64,000 bases of DNA from Humisphaera borealis. GTDB lineage: Bacteria; Planctomycetota; Phycisphaerae; Tepidisphaerales; Tepidisphaeraceae. The stretch spans positions 2,232,001 through 2,296,000 of the forward strand of contig NZ_CP063458.1 of assembly GCF_015169395.1 (NCBI RefSeq), written 5' to 3'. The notes beneath the pieces were generated by a model, which worked only from the letters and a program-made list of their open reading frames with translations, was not told the DNA's origin and searched no databases. Below, piece after piece: positions 61,420 through 64,000 of the stretch. Position numbers and translations under genes: made by a program. Position 1 is the first letter of the stretch, and each line of letters starts with the position of its first letter.

Positions 61420-61450
61420 AACGCCGGGCGAGAAATCGCCCGGCGTTTTT
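61420..61450 (+). terminator. Intrinsic terminator after the RNase E/G gene
   Basis: ACGCCGGGCGA, loop GAAA, TCGCCCGGCGT, then TTTT. An 11-bp GC-rich stem with a stable tetraloop 25 nt after the stop codon. Confidence 0.9.
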
Positions 61451-61472
61451 CGTTGGAGTGGCGTTCCTGATG

Positions 61473-61543
61473 AGCGGTCGCACCGCACGTGCACTCTCTG
61501 AGCAGTCCACGTCGTTAAAGAGTGCACCTACGGTGCAACCGCT
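61473..61543. repeat. Paired inverted repeat, AGCGGTYGCACCG family
   Basis: Left arm 61473-61497 (AGCGGTCGCACCGCACGTGC+ACTCT) and right arm 61519-61543 (AGAGTGCACCTACGGTGCAA+CCGCT) are inverted copies with 22 of 25 matches and a 21-nt spacer. Located between the RNase terminator and the convergent PIG-L gene. Confidence 0.85.
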
Positions 61544-61557
61544 AATCGGTGGTGCTA

Positions 61558-62229
61558 CTAAACCAGTTGATCCAACCCGCCCAGGCCGAGGACTTCATAA
61601 GTAAAGAATGGCTCGGCGTGCGCCGTTCCGATCCGTCCACCGAAGTAGGCACTGATCCCCTTAACCATGTCCGTCACGGCCGGCTGGTGCCCGAACTGCG
61701 ACGGGTAACACGCGATCGATTGCATCTTCTGGTCGATGGTGTCGCTGATGTCGATGCAAAACGTCGGCTGAAAGCTCATCCGGAGGTGCGTGCAGAAGTA
61801 GTAGATGATTCGCTTCGGATGCCACGGATCACCCGGTATCGACGTCTTGGACAACTTCGCGTCGAAGCGCGCGTCCTCGCAGATCCGTGTGACTGCGACA
61901 TGATCGGGGTGCGCGTCGGTCGGAAAGGGAACAAACAAGACGTCAGGTCGGTGTGCCCGAATAACCGCCGCAACCTTGTGGCGTGCTTCGATCGTATGCT
62001 GAACTTCGCGGTTCTTCAGCCCCACCAGCGACCGCTCAACACCAAGCGCCCGGGCGGCGTCGGCGGATTCCCTGGCGCGAATCTCAATAGTACCGTGTGG
62101 CGTCGGCTCGCCATTGGTCATGTCCACAAGATGAACGTAGTGCCCCTGCCGGTGCAGCTTGGCGATGGTGCCGCCCATGCCAAGTTCCTGATCGTCGGGG
62201 TGCGGACCGAATACGAGAAAGCGTGCCAT
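61558..62229 (-). CDS. PIG-L family deacetylase (BshB1-like)
   Basis: A 223-residue zinc-dependent N-deacetylase. The N-terminal FLVFGPHPDDQELGMGGT carries the metal-binding H-P-D-D, followed by VDMTNGEPTPHGT, RARESADAARALGV and DAHPDHVAV. This wording is close to BshB1, which deacetylates GlcNAc-malate in bacillithiol synthesis, but bacillithiol partners are not visible, so another GlcNAc-type substrate is possible. ATG at 62229; no obvious signal peptide, hence cytoplasmic. Confidence 0.9.
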   Translation of the reverse strand: MARFLVFGPHPDDQELGMGGTIAKLHRQGHYVHLVDMTNGEPTPHGTIEIRARESADAARALGVERSLVGLKNREVQHTIEARHKVAAVIRAHRPDVLFVPFPTDAHPDHVAVTRICEDARFDAKLSKTSIPGDPWHPKRIIYYFCTHLRMSFQPTFCIDISDTIDQKMQSIACYPSQFGHQPAVTDMVKGISAYFGGRIGTAHAEPFFTYEVLGLGGLDQLV

Positions 62230-62318
62230 AGTGGGATCATAGGGAGTGCTGAGCGAAAAGTGCTGAGTGCTGAGTTGAAACGCCTGGATGAGCGCTCAAT
62301 TCATTCACCTCTACACCT
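62230..62318. other. Short gap with AGTGCTGAG direct repeats
   Basis: AGTGCTGAG occurs three times between 62244 and 62275 (the last two adjacent). Same word-like style as the other gap repeats, but no inverted partner is seen. Confidence 0.5.
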
Positions 62319-63992
62319 TCATTTCACCCTCGCCGCAAGCGCGGCGGCTACAACCTCCGCCGCCGCGGCGTCGCCGGCATCGCGATGGCGTTTCCAGAGT
62401 TTGATCGCGAACGATGCGTACCGCTCGGTGGCGAACGGCTGGTTGTCCATCGGTGTCATGAGCCGGCCGATGTGTCCCGCCAGGGACGTCGGCAATCCGG
62501 AGCACGGGTCGCCGTACGGCAACTGGTGGATGACGAACCGCATGAACGGGCTGTACCGCTCGTGCAGCGGCTTGAAGGTCACCGGGGGCGTGGCGTCGGT
62601 GCTGTAGGCCTCGAAGAGCGAACCGAGCGATTCGCGGTACGGCGCGATCACCGCCTGTACGTCGGCCGCGTCGATTCGCCAGTCGATCCATCGCGACAGG
62701 GGTTCTGCTTTGCGGACGACGACCTCGAACATGACCGCTTCGGCCAGCGCTCCGCGCAGCTCGCGCATCTGCTCCAGACGCTGCATCTTGCTCGTGTCGG
62801 CCTTCCTGCCGGCGGCAAGTTCGCTGGCAATCTCGGCGACGAGTTCCTTGCGGCGGGTTTCGAAAGCGGGCAGTTTGCCGCGCGTGTAGAGCGATTGAAC
62901 GTCCTGAGTGACCGGTGCCGGCCATTCCAGTTCCGAGGCGAGGTCGGCGAGCCGCACCATATCCGCCATCGCCCGCCCCGCTTCGTCTTTCGCCGCCGAA
63001 GGCCGCGGATCGTTCAGCGCCGTCAGCAGGCCGGCGAAGCGCCGCTCCATCGCTCCGGTCGGGCGCGGCTTGAACGTCAGCAGCACCTGCAAGGACTTGG
63101 GAACGGCCTCGTACGTTTCGGCTGACGCGATCGCCTGTTTCATCGATTCGAGCCGTCCCGCGAGCGAAGCCACATCGACCGTCTGGCCAACCTTGCCGAG
63201 CACCGACGCATCCATCAGGAACGCGTCCCGCTCCGCGGTCGCAGCCTTGATGGCGTCGGCGACGGCTTTGGCTTCCTTGGGCGGCAGCGGTTGCGGCGGC
63301 GTGGCGGCGCGGGCATCGAGCCTTGCTGATGTCTCCAGGAACGCCTCGACCGTCACCATCAGCTTCCCGGACTGATCCTGGTTGTCTCCCGCCCAGGCAA
63401 ACGCCGGCGCCAGCTTCTGTTGAAGCTCCGGTTTCAGATTCAATCTGCGGATTCGGGCGATCGTTCGGGCGTAATCATCCAGCGACGCCAGACGACTTTG
63501 GCCGGACGAGCGCGTGCGTGGATCTGAGAACAGTGCCAATCCGTCGGCAAGCCGCTGTTCGAGCTGGGGTCGAGTCGAGGCGTCAACCGCGGTTCCCTTG
63601 GACAGGGCCTCCGACAGGTCCAGCGCGCGACCGGCCGTCGATGACAACTGCGCTGCCTCGGGCAACCGTTTGGGATCCGCCTTCGACTCGGCTTCGGCGT
63701 TTATCGCCAGCGTCAGCAGGTTAATCACCTGCCGCTTTAACGGAGCGGACACTGCAAGGGCATTGGCACGGCTCAGTGGGTCGAGCGTAACCGCCGGCTG
63801 GGTGGAAGCAGGTCGAACCGGTTCGGACCGTGTGACCACCGCCGGCCGCATGAGCGGAATCTGCCGAACCTCAGCCGGCAACGGTCCGGCCGCCGCCACC
63901 AGCAGCGAGCCGATCTCGCGACATACGTCGTCGATCTGCTTGATCTGCTTCAACTCCGGCAGCTTGTAAGTCAGGGCGTGCAACCGAGTCAT
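62319..63992 (-). CDS. Unrecognised Ala-rich helical protein (may extend past window end)
   Basis: A 557-residue frame starting at ATG 63992, only 8 nt from the window end and with no stop seen upstream, so the true start may lie outside. No signal peptide or membrane segment is evident in what is visible. Composition is rich in Ala, Leu, Arg and Asp with long predicted helices. The C-terminal part has recognisable structure (AEPLSRWIDWRIDAADVQAVIAP; FAIKLWKRHRD) but I do not know the family. Stretch AATPPQPLPPKEAKAVAD is a likely linker. Downstream gene is the PIG-L deacetylase on the same strand. Confidence 0.7.
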   Translation of the reverse strand: MTRLHALTYKLPELKQIKQIDDVCREIGSLLVAAAGPLPAEVRQIPLMRPAVVTRSEPVRPASTQPAVTLDPLSRANALAVSAPLKRQVINLLTLAINAEAESKADPKRLPEAAQLSSTAGRALDLSEALSKGTAVDASTRPQLEQRLADGLALFSDPRTRSSGQSRLASLDDYARTIARIRRLNLKPELQQKLAPAFAWAGDNQDQSGKLMVTVEAFLETSARLDARAATPPQPLPPKEAKAVADAIKAATAERDAFLMDASVLGKVGQTVDVASLAGRLESMKQAIASAETYEAVPKSLQVLLTFKPRPTGAMERRFAGLLTALNDPRPSAAKDEAGRAMADMVRLADLASELEWPAPVTQDVQSLYTRGKLPAFETRRKELVAEIASELAAGRKADTSKMQRLEQMRELRGALAEAVMFEVVVRKAEPLSRWIDWRIDAADVQAVIAPYRESLGSLFEAYSTDATPPVTFKPLHERYSPFMRFVIHQLPYGDPCSGLPTSLAGHIGRLMTPMDNQPFATERYASFAIKLWKRHRDAGDAAAAEVVAAALAARVK

Positions 63993-64000
63993 CCCGTCGA

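Overview
The window looks like a GC-rich planctomycete chromosome, probably class Phycisphaerae. This is inferred from gene content: DUF1501, DUF1549/DUF1553 and DUF1592 secreted proteins, a PVC-type membrane-bound dehydrogenase with HEAT repeats and a C-terminal cytochrome c, many short non-ATG-start genes and many small palindromic intergenic repeats. No phage, transposase, rRNA or CRISPR array is visible. One tRNA (Pro-GGG) is present.

Layout. 1-1423: 5' part of a DUF1592 cytochrome-type protein (minus). 1424-2538: a long gap with a GGGTTCGTTTGGC repeat cluster. 2539-9577: glgX-treZ-treY, a glycogen-to-trehalose (TreYZ) operon. 9678-13292 (minus): DUF1501 plus DUF1549/DUF1553 pair. 13713-17840: a large multi-PAS hybrid histidine kinase. 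18179-22914: a secreted beta-helix/PDZ protein and a clan-D-like glycoside hydrolase. 23242-23317: tRNA-Pro with its terminator. 23546-25454: thioredoxin-fold protein and glycerate kinase, divergent. 25586-28372: MlaE-MlaF-MlaD type lipid transport operon. 28417-38436 (minus): tRNA-adenosine-deaminase-like protein, retropepsin-like protease, HlyD/TolC pair, CysQ-like phosphatase, arabinokinase/galactokinase-like GHMP kinase, lipoprotein, MsrB. 38566-39649: Nudix hydrolase and Uma2-family protein. 39681-44849: a single-chain AmiE-like/NamZ-like fusion lipoprotein, an SSS symporter, a small lipoprotein and a convergent ROK kinase, a plausible peptidoglycan amino-sugar salvage locus. 45172-52896: a 1,751-residue ceramidase/LamG/PVC-dehydrogenase/HEAT/cytochrome c protein and a tandem alpha/beta hydrolase. 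52897-53544: second repeat cluster. 53545-61395: DUF502 protein, Hpf, PTS IIA, HPr, Enzyme I and a long RNase E/G. 61558-63992 (minus): PIG-L deacetylase and an unrecognised helical protein at the window edge.

The most unusual feature is not one gene. From about 35.5 kb onward, gap after gap holds a pair of inverted 15-40 nt units around a short spacer (REPIN-like layout), from at least seven sequence families. Some touch coding sequence: one pair is read in frame inside the 1,751-residue protein, one supplies the last ten codons and stop of the ROK kinase, and two elements beginning GTAGGG supply the TAG stop of the gene before them. A separate repeat, GGGTTCGTTYGGC, occurs in two clusters 51 kb apart (three and six copies).

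All functional names come from motif recognition by eye. No database search was run.
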